A program made the position numbers and the translations under genes. Below, in pieces: positions 45,358 through 55,413 of a stretch of DNA of 64,000 nt. This stretch comes from Robertmurraya siralis (lineage in GTDB: Bacteria > Bacillota > Bacilli > Bacillales > Cytobacillaceae), in assembly GCF_005502275.1 (NCBI RefSeq), contig NZ_SWLZ01000004.1, positions 124,001 to 188,000 on the forward strand, given 5' to 3'. Within the stretch, counting starts at the first letter, position 1, and each line of letters begins with the position of its first letter. The notes beneath the pieces are model-generated. The model saw only the letters and a list, made by a program, of their open reading frames with translations, had not been told where the DNA came from and did no database searches.

Positions 45358-46017
45358 TCACCCCGTTTTTCTTCTGCCATTGAGAGTAATTATGCCAATT
45401 TCATTGACGGCTTTAGAATAATCAATATCTCTAATTTCATACACTTCGTCATACATTTGAAATTCACTACCCAATTTTATGTTATCTGCTTTTATATATT
45501 TAATTGTTATATTTAATTGTCCTTCTGGAAGTAAGATTTGACCTCTGTCTTGTGTGGTTATTACTTTATTTTCAACTACGCAAGGCTCATAGTAATCAAC
45601 TTCATACTGGTCATCATAAATCGGTCTTCCATCTGAGTCATGACCAATTAACTTTCTTGTTCTATTTGATAATACATGAAAAGCAGAGTTACAAAGTTTA
45701 ATTGTGGCAGTGGGGTAGGCTTGGTATACACCTTCCCCAAGAAAGTCTAACACAAGATATTTTTTATTATTGAATTCCAAAACAGAACCCACATCTATAT
45801 GGGTGTCAGGTTTAAAAATTGCCTTTTTTTCTTCATTTTTCTTTCCATGTCTTATCAGGACTTCATAGGAAACATCTTCAATAAAAGCAGTTTCAACAAA
45901 TAATGATTGATTGAAGTTACTTAAATATAACTGTTTGGTTGCTTCCATGATAGGGTTAGAATTATCAGTGTTAGGTAATTTAAAATACTTTCCATAGTCA
46001 TTTATATAATTAGGCAT
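45358..46017 (-). CDS. Head-tail connector-region protein
   Basis: 219 residues from ATG 46017 (GGTGGT upstream), whose A overlaps the preceding stop region. The sequence starts 'MPNYINDYGKYFKLPNTDNS' and is beta-rich in the second half ('DVGSVLEFNNKKYLVLDFLG'), like phage head-closure proteins. The frame continues upstream to 46059 but without a Shine-Dalgarno. Confidence 0.6.
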   Translation of the reverse strand: MPNYINDYGKYFKLPNTDNSNPIMEATKQLYLSNFNQSLFVETAFIEDVSYEVLIRHGKKNEEKKAIFKPDTHIDVGSVLEFNNKKYLVLDFLGEGVYQAYPTATIKLCNSAFHVLSNRTRKLIGHDSDGRPIYDDQYEVDYYEPCVVENKVITTQDRGQILLPEGQLNITIKYIKADNIKLGSEFQMYDEVYEIRDIDYSKAVNEIGIITLNGRRKTG

Positions 46018-46018
46018 A

Positions 46019-46498
46019 TTAATTACCACCGTAAACACTTTTAAAAGTCCAAGTCTCACGATCTCTACTGAGATAATTTGAAAGTAGATTTAAAATTCTA
46101 CTTTCTTCCTTATCAATCATATCTAAGTAACTTTTTCGTTCATTCGCAGGTGAAAAAACATTTATTTCCGATGTTCTGAAGAAAATACCAAGAGATTTTA
46201 GTTTATTTTTATCTTCTTCTAAATATAAAAAATACATCAATTCAGATAGCAAACTTATTTCTTGGGGAATTAATACGGCATTAAAAACTTGATTTTCATC
46301 ATCCTTGTCATAAAAATCAATATCTGGTGAACCAAATGAATATATTTTGTCTATTGATCTATTTAATAATGATAATAAGTGTTCATGCACAATTTCATTA
46401 ATTTCTTCTTCTGATAGATCTTTATAGTCAAAAAAGCTATTATCACCTTTTAATTTCTTAATAAATTTATCAAATATCACTCTATATTCAGTTGTCAT
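46019..46498 (-). CDS. Head-tail adaptor-like helical protein
   Basis: 159 residues, helical with acidic patches ('LIPQEISLLSELMYFLYLEE'). Its position after the capsid genes and before the closure protein matches connector adaptors of the gp6/gp15 kind. The assignment is by position and helix content only. Confidence 0.5.
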   Translation of the reverse strand: MTTEYRVIFDKFIKKLKGDNSFFDYKDLSEEEINEIVHEHLLSLLNRSIDKIYSFGSPDIDFYDKDDENQVFNAVLIPQEISLLSELMYFLYLEEDKNKLKSLGIFFRTSEINVFSPANERKSYLDMIDKEESRILNLLSNYLSRDRETWTFKSVYGGN

Positions 46499-46509
46499 AT
46501 TTTCACCGC

Positions 46510-47265
46510 CTAACTATTTTTAGGGGGTCTACCGACATTTTTTCTAGCAGTTGTTTTTTTGACTTCGCTTTCCTGTTTACTTTCAGTTGAATTATTGCTT
46601 TTTAAATCATTAACCATTTTAAGTAAATCCTGAATTGCAGAAGCAGATTGCGTTAATTCTTCATCTTTTTTGGCACTTTCTTTTTCAAGTCTATCTAGTT
46701 TCTCAGTAAGGGCGCTAAGTTGCTTTTGTACTGCATCTTCATCTTTCTTCTTTTTATCTGCTTCAAGAATCCTGTTTATTTCTGAATTAGCATGTCGCTT
46801 AAGACCATATTTAATTTCGTTATTCCTTTCGTTCACAGCAGATAAAATTTGATGAGGAATTTGTTGATTACTTTGTTCCATTTTAAATAATAAAGATTTT
46901 AATCTAAGTAATAGGGTAGGGGACTTAAGATTTGCGATCCATTTAACGGTTTTGATATCATCAGTTTTTAAAATTGTCATTAACTCTGAATCAGTTTTTA
47001 TATTATCTTTATCTTCGATCCCTAACTTCTCATAGACTTCATCTTCTTCATCGGGGTGGAATCTTAATCGTCCAACCTTAAATAAATCAGACTTAGTATT
47101 TTCTACTTCAATATCTTCAAAAGAAACTCTTTCAACTACAAACTCTTCTTCTTCGTTCTTGCCACTAATAAAAATGCCATTGGTATTATTTTGACTAGGA
47201 AAACCCACAGGTGCAGTTTCATAATTGTATACTCTAATTTTTCCATTTAATAAATCTAAACTCAT
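46510..47265 (-). CDS. Capsid-region coiled-coil protein with AT-hook-like tail
   Basis: 251 residues. The N-terminal half is globular; the C-terminal half is a coiled coil (about residues 155-225) ending in 'ARKNVGRPPKNS', an AT-hook-like RGRP-type motif that may touch DNA. It follows the major capsid gene. Function unknown. Confidence 0.55.
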   Translation of the reverse strand: MSLDLLNGKIRVYNYETAPVGFPSQNNTNGIFISGKNEEEEFVVERVSFEDIEVENTKSDLFKVGRLRFHPDEEDEVYEKLGIEDKDNIKTDSELMTILKTDDIKTVKWIANLKSPTLLLRLKSLLFKMEQSNQQIPHQILSAVNERNNEIKYGLKRHANSEINRILEADKKKKDEDAVQKQLSALTEKLDRLEKESAKKDEELTQSASAIQDLLKMVNDLKSNNSTESKQESEVKKTTARKNVGRPPKNS

Positions 47266-47299
47266 AAATAAACATCTCCTTTTGTAGAATAAAAAAAAT

Positions 47300-47325
47300 G
47301 AGGAGGGATAAATAATCCATCCTCA
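47300..47325 (-). terminator. Terminator after the major capsid gene
   Basis: GAGGATGGAT/ATCCCTCCTC stem followed by eight T on the minus strand. Confidence 0.8.
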
Positions 47326-47333
47326 TTCATGTA

Positions 47334-48341
47334 TTATGAAAAATGAATACGACCAATTTTATCTAAATAGTAAATTGTGTACTCAAAATCAAAGCCAGTG
47401 AACTTTAAGTGTACTTTTTCGGCATTGTTATCATATGTTTCATATAATCTCATTTCTCCACGCATACTGGCATCACCAATTTTCCCAGCAATACCAATAA
47501 TACGTTTATCAGGAATTAGAGCTTGACCAGAAGCTGTTTTTCTAGCTGTTGGAACAGAAGATAATTTAACTCCTTCAAACAATGCAATACGACCAACACG
47601 ATTCAATTCGTTTTTCAAATCATCGCTTAAATAAGATTCATAACCTTGAATTTTAGCAATGGGATCAATGTATTTAGAAAGACCAATCATGAATGGATCT
47701 CCCTCAGACATATCACGTAAATAACGAGCTAAAGTATCAATTACAGCAGGAGTAACTTGAGAACCACCGTTAATATTTTGATCGCCAGCTAGTAAATCAA
47801 TGGCTGAATCAATGCCTGCAAACAAACGATAAAACATTTCTTGCTCAAATGATTCTCTTGCTAATTCTGTCATTTTAGAAATAGATTTCCATCCATTTCT
47901 ACGAAGATCAGAATAGTTTAATTCTGTTTCAGCTTGTAATGCAACCTTTTTAGTTTCGAATAGAGTTGGATCTACATAACTTTTAGGAACATTACCGCCA
48001 CGAACTGCATCATGAACTTTGATAGTATTTTTAGGTAATCCTGTATAGCGAGACTCATCAAACTCGCCAACATTGCCCATGTCGAAAATGGAATGTAAAA
48101 TACTCTGTTCAGGTTGGAATACAAGCGGTTCTACAGTTTTTTTAATTAATTCCGATACAAGAGTGTTATTTTCATTAGTTTTACCAGACTTACCAATTTC
48201 TCTGGCAAAGTTATCTAAAATTTCAATTGCTTCTTTATCATCAGCTTGCAATGTATTTAATTTTGCCTTTTCAGATAACTCAATGATATTTTTCTCAGCA
48301 AATGCCGAAGCTACTTCAGTATTATATAGCTTGCTTGTCAT
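47334..48341 (-). CDS. Major capsid protein
   Basis: 335 residues with HK97-fold features: a helical N-terminal arm, 'SILHSIFDMGNVGEFDESRY', a long spine-helix region ('WKSISKMTELARESFEQEMF') and a C-terminal beta strand area. The gene is the centre of the head cluster and is followed by a terminator-like hairpin, consistent with high expression. Confidence 0.8.
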   Translation of the reverse strand: MTSKLYNTEVASAFAEKNIIELSEKAKLNTLQADDKEAIEILDNFAREIGKSGKTNENNTLVSELIKKTVEPLVFQPEQSILHSIFDMGNVGEFDESRYTGLPKNTIKVHDAVRGGNVPKSYVDPTLFETKKVALQAETELNYSDLRRNGWKSISKMTELARESFEQEMFYRLFAGIDSAIDLLAGDQNINGGSQVTPAVIDTLARYLRDMSEGDPFMIGLSKYIDPIAKIQGYESYLSDDLKNELNRVGRIALFEGVKLSSVPTARKTASGQALIPDKRIIGIAGKIGDASMRGEMRLYETYDNNAEKVHLKFTGFDFEYTIYYLDKIGRIHFS

Positions 48342-48344
48342 AAT

Positions 48345-49559
48345 TTATTTTCCTCCTAATGTTCTTATTAATTTTTTTAATAAAATCTTCTCAATATTTT
48401 CATAGTCCCAATACCAGATTTCTAATAGCTCTATGTTATTTTGAGTCGCAAATTCACGTTTACGGGAGTCATGCTCTTGCTGCCTAAGAAGCTGATTTTC
48501 AGTTTGAAATTTTATTGAACCATCATGGAACTCTCCTTGATATTCAATTAACAAATTCTGATTGGGAAGATAAAAGTCATATGATAGGTTTCCACCACCT
48601 AAGCCTATTAGATCGTCAAACTCTTTTTGCGATTCAAAAGCGATGTTATTTTCCTCAAACCATTTTCTTATTTTTGATTCTCCTTTAGATTCGTTGCACT
48701 TCGGACATCTATTTCCTTGTAAAAATCTATCGGGAGATACAACATATCTATGTCCACACTTCATGTGGATAATAGGAAGTTTAAATTTATTATTTTTATA
48801 CTCTCCCAAAAACACATACTCGTTCCCAACCAAATCGAAAACTTCTTTATTAAAATCCCCTGAAGTCTTACGCAAATGACCACTACATTTGGGACAATTA
48901 AATTTTGCCTTTCTTGCGTCATATATACTCTTTTGGTAGTCAGAATGATGACTATTTGAACATTTGAACCAAACTTTGCGATTAGAATTAAGTGAATAAA
49001 TGAAAGGACTACTATTATTCTTAACAGACCAAATCTTAGTTAAATAGTTCTTTCCATATGCATCCAAAATATGTTGACCCAAGGAATCTTTCGGATGCAC
49101 TTTACGACTTGAGCAATATGGACATCTGCTGCCATTTATAGTGAAATTTGCAACAGAAACCAAATAACTTTTATGAGCTTTGTTTTGTTGACATCTAATC
49201 CACACTTTGCTTGTTGTTTTTTGGGGGATACTCCATGGATTCTTTCCTGATTCATTATTCATTTTCCAATCCCAATACAAATCTAAGAAATCTTCACTAA
49301 TGTTATCAAGACCAAATTGCGCAATAGAATTACATCCATTACACTTAACAACAGCACTAGATTTTCTTGTGCAAGCTGCAAGGTTTCTTAAAGTGGATTC
49401 ATGTAATCTTTTCGGGCATTTAAAATAATAACGATTATTTGAGGAACGATAGACCTCTTCAGGTTGACAATTATTTAAGCTATCATCCCATCTAGCTAGT
49501 AAGTCGTATCTATTATTTTCTAAACACCACTGTTTAAAAGTTTTCCTATTTGACAACAA
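48345..49559 (-). CDS. Zinc-ribbon Vsr/EDxHD-type nuclease (homing endonuclease-like)
   Basis: 404 residues from TTG 49559 (GGAG 7 bases upstream). Several zinc ribbons ('CPYCSSRKVHPKDSLG', 'FNCPKCSGHL', 'CPKCNESKGE') precede a Vsr-like nuclease: 'NLSYDFYLPNQNLLIEYQGE' with FHDG, then 'QLLRQQEHDSRKREFA'. This resembles the free-standing EDxHD homing endonucleases of Bacillus phages. It is wedged between the capsid gene and the DUF5659 gene. Confidence 0.68.
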   Translation of the reverse strand: MLSNRKTFKQWCLENNRYDLLARWDDSLNNCQPEEVYRSSNNRYYFKCPKRLHESTLRNLAACTRKSSAVVKCNGCNSIAQFGLDNISEDFLDLYWDWKMNNESGKNPWSIPQKTTSKVWIRCQQNKAHKSYLVSVANFTINGSRCPYCSSRKVHPKDSLGQHILDAYGKNYLTKIWSVKNNSSPFIYSLNSNRKVWFKCSNSHHSDYQKSIYDARKAKFNCPKCSGHLRKTSGDFNKEVFDLVGNEYVFLGEYKNNKFKLPIIHMKCGHRYVVSPDRFLQGNRCPKCNESKGESKIRKWFEENNIAFESQKEFDDLIGLGGGNLSYDFYLPNQNLLIEYQGEFHDGSIKFQTENQLLRQQEHDSRKREFATQNNIELLEIWYWDYENIEKILLKKLIRTLGGK

Positions 49560-49596
49560 GTCCACTCTCCATTGATATAATTTCTAAATAAAAAAA

Positions 49597-49620
49597 GGAC
49601 TAAGAATGTTTTCTTAGTCT
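49597..49620 (-). terminator. Terminator after the DUF5659 gene
   Basis: The minus-strand AGACTAAGAA/TTCTTAGTCC stem is followed by seven T, just before the nuclease gene. Confidence 0.75.
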
Positions 49621-49782
49621 CCAAGCAGTTAAAAGATCATTTAATTTTTCACTGCCAATAAAGATCCAATATTTTTTTCTAGTTTTCTCATGGATTGATT
49701 TTGTAATAAATCTTTCGCCATTTTCGATTAAAAATTCCTTTAATGGTTTTGAGTAGCAATAGAAAAGTTTATTTTTTTTCAA
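49600..49782 (-). CDS. DUF5659-like small phage protein
   Basis: 60 residues from TTG 49782 (TTGGAGGT upstream). 'KLFYCYSKPLKEFLIENGE' and 'YWIFIGSEKLNDLLTAWRLR' match the DUF5659 pattern seen in many Firmicutes phages. Role unknown. Confidence 0.65.
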   Translation of the reverse strand: MKKNKLFYCYSKPLKEFLIENGERFITKSIHEKTRKKYWIFIGSEKLNDLLTAWRLRKHS

Positions 49783-49824
49783 AATATTAACCTCCAAAAT
49801 AATATGAACTTGTAAAACTTTTAA

Positions 49825-50265
49825 TTATTCGACAGTAACAGGATCTACAACTCGGAATTGCTTTAATGTGACATTCCCATCTTGGTAGTTGCCGACAAAC
49901 TTAAACTTAGAAACATTGCCGGCTTGAGCAGGGGCAAATTTACCGTCAACAGCAACAGCATAATCACCATCAGTAAATTCACCTTCCACTTGGTCAACAG
50001 CGAATTGTGCTCCTACTGCATAAGTAGTTAAAATTCCTCTTTCATTGGCATTGACATCATCAAGCTCATAAGCAGAAATTTCTACATCTGATAAATGTCC
50101 CATTGGCTGATTGTCAGCATCCAAAATGAATACATCAACAGCGTTTCCGTTCGCTGCTACGGCAACACCATTACTTTTTGAAACTAGTGTTCCACGTTTT
50201 AATTTTTTATCACTAATCTTATACACTTCAACTGTTTTTGGTGCTTCAATTACACTACGTAACAT
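49825..50265 (-). CDS. Head decoration-like protein
   Basis: 146 residues, beta-rich, no cysteine. Opens 'MLRSVIEAPKTVEVYKISDK' and contains 'GNAVDVFILDADNQPMGHLS'. The position between the scaffold/protease gene and the capsid gene fits a decoration protein. AT-only spacer and TAGGAGG upstream. Confidence 0.55.
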   Translation of the reverse strand: MLRSVIEAPKTVEVYKISDKKLKRGTLVSKSNGVAVAANGNAVDVFILDADNQPMGHLSDVEISAYELDDVNANERGILTTYAVGAQFAVDQVEGEFTDGDYAVAVDGKFAPAQAGNVSKFKFVGNYQDGNVTLKQFRVVDPVTVE

Positions 50266-50306
50266 TCAATATTCCTCCTAAAAATTATTATTAATTTAAT
50301 TTTGTT

Positions 50307-51776
50307 TTATTTTTTAGAAACCCATGATTTAACAATATCCATAGATGTAAGAGTTCCATCTTCTTCAGAAGTAAGTGTGCTTTTTGCGTTAGTTTCTTTA
50401 ACAGAACTTGTTTCAACTTGAGTCTCTGAATTAAGATTTTTAGTTTCCTTGAATTTAGCAATTGCTCTTTTACCTTTAATCACTTCTAATTTGTTCTGAC
50501 TTGCTTCAAAGTTCTCCAATGTTAACTCAGAGAATATGGTTGAAAGAGCTTCATCTGATTCTAACTCTTCACTTGTAATTAATTCATCTTCAAGTGCAAA
50601 AGTTTTTAATTCTTCTTTCTTCTCAGATAGTTCTCTTTCTTGTTCAGCTAATTGCATTTCTTCAACCTTTTCTTTAAACGGAGTTAATTCGCTTATTTGA
50701 GTTTCGAGTTCTTCTTTTTGTTTTTGTAAATCAGTTAATGCCTTCCCTGCTTCAACAATTTCTTTTTCAGCATCGGAAAGTTTTGTTTGTAATTCAGACA
50801 CTTCTGACTCAATCTCATCTACTGGAACAAAACGCAATTTAACATTCTTTTGAGAAGTAATAGATACAGTCTCATCGGAATTCACTTGGTAAATGAATTC
50901 TACGTAATCCTCATCACTCTTTCTGTCCCAATTATATGCAATAGCCCTATACTCATAAGGGTATAACTGACTAATGTAATACCATTCGTCAGAAAAATTG
51001 TTAATTGCTCTTCTCACTGCTGTATATAAGTCATTATCTGTCATGGCAGACAGTTCCTTTTCGTTCTGTTTCGGCATTTCTTCTCCTCCTTCATTTGAAA
51101 CTGGATTTTCTTCATTTTCATTAGATGACAAAATCAACATATCTTGAGACAAGGCATTTGTTAATTCATCATCTACGAAACTAGCAACCTCTAAAATCCC
51201 TGAACTTTTATATGCAGGGGAAACATACTCTCCTAACAAAGCATGTCCAATAAAGATACCTTGATCGATTACTTTGATATCCTTACCATTAATTTTTTCT
51301 TGATGAGATTCAGATACATTAATTTCCCAAGATGTTTTTAAACCTTTTTTACTTTCAGCTCTATTTTTAATTATCTTATAAGCTTCCCTAAATCTCTTCC
51401 AAATCTTTGCTTTAGCAACTATATATTCAACATCATCTATAGTTTCAATAGCAACTTCATAAAAGCTACCAAATGCTGAAGTATCAAATTCAATAATTTT
51501 GATTTCGTTTCCTTCTTCATCAACATCGCTAACTATTTTTGCATTATGACCAGAAAAATCTCGCTTACCATCAAAACGAGTTACTATCTTTCCTACAACT
51601 GGTTTAACATTTAAAGTTGATAGCCAATCTTCAACAGTATCCCTATTTAATGCAACGTCATTGGCATTAGGATCGAAATCACAAATGATAAATTTAACAT
51701 CTGCGGTGTCGCTATTTGCATCTTCACTAAAGATAACATTATGATTGCTTGTGATTTTAATTGTTTCTTTCCCCAA
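50307..51776 (-). CDS. Prohead protease/scaffold-type protein (YonD position)
   Basis: 489 residues. The N-terminal 230 residues form a globular alpha/beta domain ('KPVVGKIVTRFDGKRDFSGH', 'GIFIGHALLGEYVSPAY') consistent with a capsid maturation protease. An internal ATG (MPKQNEKELS, after GGAGGAG) could start a separate scaffold-length product. The C-terminal part is a coiled coil (about 335-400), as in phage protease-scaffold fusions. Catalytic residues were not identified. Confidence 0.6.
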   Translation of the reverse strand: MGKETIKITSNHNVIFSEDANSDTADVKFIICDFDPNANDVALNRDTVEDWLSTLNVKPVVGKIVTRFDGKRDFSGHNAKIVSDVDEEGNEIKIIEFDTSAFGSFYEVAIETIDDVEYIVAKAKIWKRFREAYKIIKNRAESKKGLKTSWEINVSESHQEKINGKDIKVIDQGIFIGHALLGEYVSPAYKSSGILEVASFVDDELTNALSQDMLILSSNENEENPVSNEGGEEMPKQNEKELSAMTDNDLYTAVRRAINNFSDEWYYISQLYPYEYRAIAYNWDRKSDEDYVEFIYQVNSDETVSITSQKNVKLRFVPVDEIESEVSELQTKLSDAEKEIVEAGKALTDLQKQKEELETQISELTPFKEKVEEMQLAEQERELSEKKEELKTFALEDELITSEELESDEALSTIFSELTLENFEASQNKLEVIKGKRAIAKFKETKNLNSETQVETSSVKETNAKSTLTSEEDGTLTSMDIVKSWVSKK

Positions 51777-51805
51777 TATTCATTCACCTCCTTAAAGGGA
51801 TATCT

Positions 51806-51937
51806 TTATCCAAATTCAATTCCATTATCAGATAGTACCTTTTTCACAGCTTCAGATTCCTCATGAGTGGGGGAGGGCACTTTAACTTCAATGGAAATTT
51901 CCTCCTCGCAACAAGGGCATATTAATTTAATTTCCAT
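51806..51937 (-). CDS. Small zinc-finger-like protein, 43 residues
   Basis: MEIKLICPCCEEEISIEV and onward, ending in DNGIEFG. One CPCC pair at the N-terminus and an acidic tail. It starts after AGGTGATTG, 5 bases past the portal stop. Family not recognised. Confidence 0.6.
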   Translation of the reverse strand: MEIKLICPCCEEEISIEVKVPSPTHEESEAVKKVLSDNGIEFG

Positions 51938-51941
51938 TCAA

Positions 51942-53549
51942 TCACCTATTATTATTTTTATTATAGTCTTTGTCATAATCTTGCTTGTCCGTATTGTCAC
52001 TATCATTTGGTCTTCCTGTTTCTTTAGAATCGTTTCCACCTGAATTAGTATGAGCGGTTTGTCTAGGTGTGAATATTTCTTCATAGCCCATTTCTCTCTC
52101 GTTCGCTCTCTTTCTTGCTTCATTCTTTACATCTAAACCAAGAGTATTAAAAACGGTCTCTAAAGATGCATTTAATTCATTATTTAACATTCGTGCCAAT
52201 TGCATAGATAATTCAATATTTAATTTTTCAGAGTCTAACACTTTTATCTTAGGGCAGTAAATTTTAGGATCGATTCCATGATCAATAAGTATACCCTTGT
52301 ACCATTTAACGAGTATCTTTTCTAACTGTTCTCCAATTTTATTTATAACTTTTAATAATTCATTAATACTTATCTGAGCAGCGCCCAATGATCCTTTATC
52401 TGCACTTAAGTATTGGATACCAACAGCAGTTAATATTTGATTTCTATAGTTATTTTTTACTTGAACATTGGTTGGTTCAATTGATGGCTCAATGTAGTCT
52501 AATGATTCAGTCCAAGGTAAGCCTGTAAAAACACTTAAATTACCACTACTGTTTAAAGCGGTAATCAAATCAGTGTGTGCTTTAGCAATTGCCTCACTCC
52601 AATTGACCTTTGACTTATTAGCATTTGATTCAATAAAAAGTTCTTTAGATAACTTTTGGAATAAAATTTTCTTACCTCTCACAAGAGTATTCTTATCCTC
52701 TGATAGTTCAATATTTTCTAGTCTTACTACAGGTTTAAGAGCTTTAAAAATATGAGATAATCCATACTTTCTTTTTAGATTATTTATTCTCATTAGACCA
52801 GTGTTTTGAATATTTAATTTTGCATACGCTTCTTTGTTTTTAAATGCTTCGTATACTTCAATAGGATAGGTTGCCTTAACTTCTTCTTCGGCATTTGCAT
52901 AAAATAAAGGTTGGTTTTTTCTGTTTTTCTTATATGTTTTTCTCAGTCGAGCTTCCAACTCTTTAACATTGATAAGCAAGTAAGGCTCATTGCCATCACT
53001 GTAATCAGAGACTTCACACACACCTAAAGGGTAATAATCAATTTGATAATTGTTATTCTTTGTATCTTTTCTAAGATACATGGGATAGTTTCCCTCTAAA
53101 TATGTCATGGGAATTGATTCAGAAATTAACTCCCCTAAGTTAATTTTTTCATTAAAATCTCTTATAATCTCATCAACAAATTTTAAAGTTTCTTCATCCA
53201 TTTCCTTATGTTTGGGGTAATTAAGTACCCAATCAGAATTTATATTGGACTCAATACTTTCATAAATATTACCAAGAATATCATTTTTGTTAACGAATAA
53301 ACGAATGATCGAATTGATTTTTAAGATATTATTTAGATTTCCTTGGGCATTATATGCTAAATTATCTATATCTTCAATTTTAAAGTTGATTAAACCACTG
53401 CCCTCATTGAGTTGAACAGAACGAAAGTTTGAATTGTTATTGTAATCGTAAACTGCCTTTTCTAAAATTTCACGTTCATATTTTTCAGCAGTGAGAAGAA
53501 TAGTATTTTCAGTTGATTCTATAATTTTCTCATCTTGCAATAATTTCAC
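51942..53549 (-). CDS. Phage portal protein (YonE-like)
   Basis: 535 residues. It lies directly after the terminase gene and has a central 'GNYPMYLRKDTKNNNYQIDY' and a late 'GIQYLSADKGSLGAAQISIN' helical region before the crown; the C-terminal tail is low-complexity (N, D, K rich). Forms the dodecameric DNA channel. The size and order match SPbeta yonE. The start is GTG. Confidence 0.75.
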   Translation of the reverse strand: MKLLQDEKIIESTENTILLTAEKYEREILEKAVYDYNNNSNFRSVQLNEGSGLINFKIEDIDNLAYNAQGNLNNILKINSIIRLFVNKNDILGNIYESIESNINSDWVLNYPKHKEMDEETLKFVDEIIRDFNEKINLGELISESIPMTYLEGNYPMYLRKDTKNNNYQIDYYPLGVCEVSDYSDGNEPYLLINVKELEARLRKTYKKNRKNQPLFYANAEEEVKATYPIEVYEAFKNKEAYAKLNIQNTGLMRINNLKRKYGLSHIFKALKPVVRLENIELSEDKNTLVRGKKILFQKLSKELFIESNANKSKVNWSEAIAKAHTDLITALNSSGNLSVFTGLPWTESLDYIEPSIEPTNVQVKNNYRNQILTAVGIQYLSADKGSLGAAQISINELLKVINKIGEQLEKILVKWYKGILIDHGIDPKIYCPKIKVLDSEKLNIELSMQLARMLNNELNASLETVFNTLGLDVKNEARKRANEREMGYEEIFTPRQTAHTNSGGNDSKETGRPNDSDNTDKQDYDKDYNKNNNR

Positions 53550-53566
53550 CTCATTTCTTTCCTAGG

Positions 53567-55411
53567 TTAGAGACTAATATTTAAAGAGGTAACATAAGTA
53601 GGAATAGAGTTAATATCAACATCATCTTTTCTACCTTGTAAATCTTTTTCCAAGCTACTTATAAAATAATTTCCATAAGCGAGACTAGTGTAACGGTCTT
53701 TGCGTTTACCAGATTGCTCTTTTAATTTTACAAACCTATTGTGATCTATTCTCTCAAGGAGCACCATTTCATTTTCGAGCAGTGTAGTTTGTAAATATGG
53801 ATTTAATAGCATTATTTGTTCTTCAGGAGATAGTTTATTAAACCAAGTTTCATCAAAAAGGTGCTCTCGAACATCAGATTTGGAAATAAGAAAACTAATT
53901 CTTTTATTCACGATTTTCTCTTTTAGATCAATTGCAATATCACTATTAAACTCCTCAGAAGCTGACACTGTATAGATTTTTTCTTCGTAATCATCTTCTG
54001 TATGAAATGCAGATAACTTTGGTTCGTCTTTTTCATTTAATGAAATAAATGGCTGATATTCAACTTTTCTTTCATTATCATATAATTTTCTGCAAAGATA
54101 AGCATAAACACTTATCCCATTACCCTGTCTATCTAAGACAATATAATCACAATCAAAGTCATCAAAAAGTCTTCTTATCATTAATGCTTGTGTTTCTGGA
54201 TGTAGTCCTTGATGTGATTCAATATTGAGAACTTCTCTTTTGTATCTATTACCATTTTTATTTTTCTTTGCAGATATTAATGTAAAAACAGAAGAGTCAT
54301 TAGCATCTCCTCCAAGTAGTGCAATATCACAGCTTAGTATCCTGATTTCATTGTCGCCTTTTTTGTTATTTGCGATTTTTTTATTTTTAATTAAAGATTG
54401 AACTTCTTTTTTGTAAAAAGGAAACTGAATTACTTTGATTCCTTGCAATTCTTCAGTTTTAAAATAGGCTTTTTCACTCTCTCCAAAGAAAAGAGTATCC
54501 ATCTCCATTGCCCAGCCAATTTCATCTATGTCATCTTCAGAAAGTTCATCCAATAATTGCTCTCTATTTGTTAAGTTTTCTTTTATGGCTATTTGATAGG
54601 GCAACCCACATACAAAATATTTCCTACCGTTAAGCATTGCTTTCACAAAAACTTTATATCGTTCATATGACCAATTAAATTTGTAATATGCTGAGGTTAG
54701 AAATATCTCTTTATTTCTTTCTAGGTATTCTTGCTTGTTTTTGTATTCAGGCTTATCTAGATATCTAGGTTGCCTTGAAGCAGCAAGGAATCTTCTTAGA
54801 ACATTCTTATAAATATTTGGTTTTATCATCCTAAATTCATCTAATATCAATAAGTTTGCTCGTGCACTGCGTGCTCCATCTGTTGCAGCAACCACTTTAA
54901 TCCAAGAACCATTTAGAAATTCAACATTCGGATCATCAGTATTCATCGAGGTTCTAATAGAGCCTTTAATTTCTCTTCTTAACATTCCAGTTTTTGATTG
55001 GGATATTAATTCTGGTATTTTCTCAGTTACAATTTTCATTCCTTGAGATTTCTGACCAGCCGCAACAACAATTTTTGTACCGGGCTTTAAGATACAAATA
55101 ATGACACAGAATAAAGCAGTTAAATAACTTTTTCCCAGACCTCTGCTTGCAAAAAAGGAAGTATAGTTATAATGCATCATTACGTACAGAAGAACCTTTT
55201 GGAATGGTTTTATAGATAATCCTAAATATTCTTCAGCAAATATATCAGGTCTTGAAATATAAAAAGAAGCCCATGCAGCTACACCTTGCATCAGCTTCTC
55301 TGATTTTGTTAAATTATCACTACTTTTGTTATATTTTCTTTGCTTATCATATACACCTACAGTATTTTTATGCTTATTTCGCTTAACTTGATAATTAGAA
55401 TATGAAGCCAT
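53567..55411 (-). CDS. Terminase large subunit (YonF-like)
   Basis: 614 residues. ATPase: Walker A-like 'FFASRGLGKSYLTALF', Walker B 'NLLILDEFRMIK', coupling 'FLTSAYYKFN'. Nuclease: 'RILSCDIALLGGDANDSSVF' with the first acidic residues and 'DYIVLDRQGNGISVYAY' next. It powers DNA packaging and cuts the concatemer. Follows the small-subunit gene by 2 bases. Confidence 0.88.
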   Translation of the reverse strand: MASYSNYQVKRNKHKNTVGVYDKQRKYNKSSDNLTKSEKLMQGVAAWASFYISRPDIFAEEYLGLSIKPFQKVLLYVMMHYNYTSFFASRGLGKSYLTALFCVIICILKPGTKIVVAAGQKSQGMKIVTEKIPELISQSKTGMLRREIKGSIRTSMNTDDPNVEFLNGSWIKVVAATDGARSARANLLILDEFRMIKPNIYKNVLRRFLAASRQPRYLDKPEYKNKQEYLERNKEIFLTSAYYKFNWSYERYKVFVKAMLNGRKYFVCGLPYQIAIKENLTNREQLLDELSEDDIDEIGWAMEMDTLFFGESEKAYFKTEELQGIKVIQFPFYKKEVQSLIKNKKIANNKKGDNEIRILSCDIALLGGDANDSSVFTLISAKKNKNGNRYKREVLNIESHQGLHPETQALMIRRLFDDFDCDYIVLDRQGNGISVYAYLCRKLYDNERKVEYQPFISLNEKDEPKLSAFHTEDDYEEKIYTVSASEEFNSDIAIDLKEKIVNKRISFLISKSDVREHLFDETWFNKLSPEEQIMLLNPYLQTTLLENEMVLLERIDHNRFVKLKEQSGKRKDRYTSLAYGNYFISSLEKDLQGRKDDVDINSIPTYVTSLNISL

Positions 55412-55413
55412 GT

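Noticed and set aside
51938-52123. 61-residue minus-strand ORF (MKQERERTREK...)
   Set aside because: Out-of-frame shadow of the low-complexity portal C-terminus with no ribosome-binding site.
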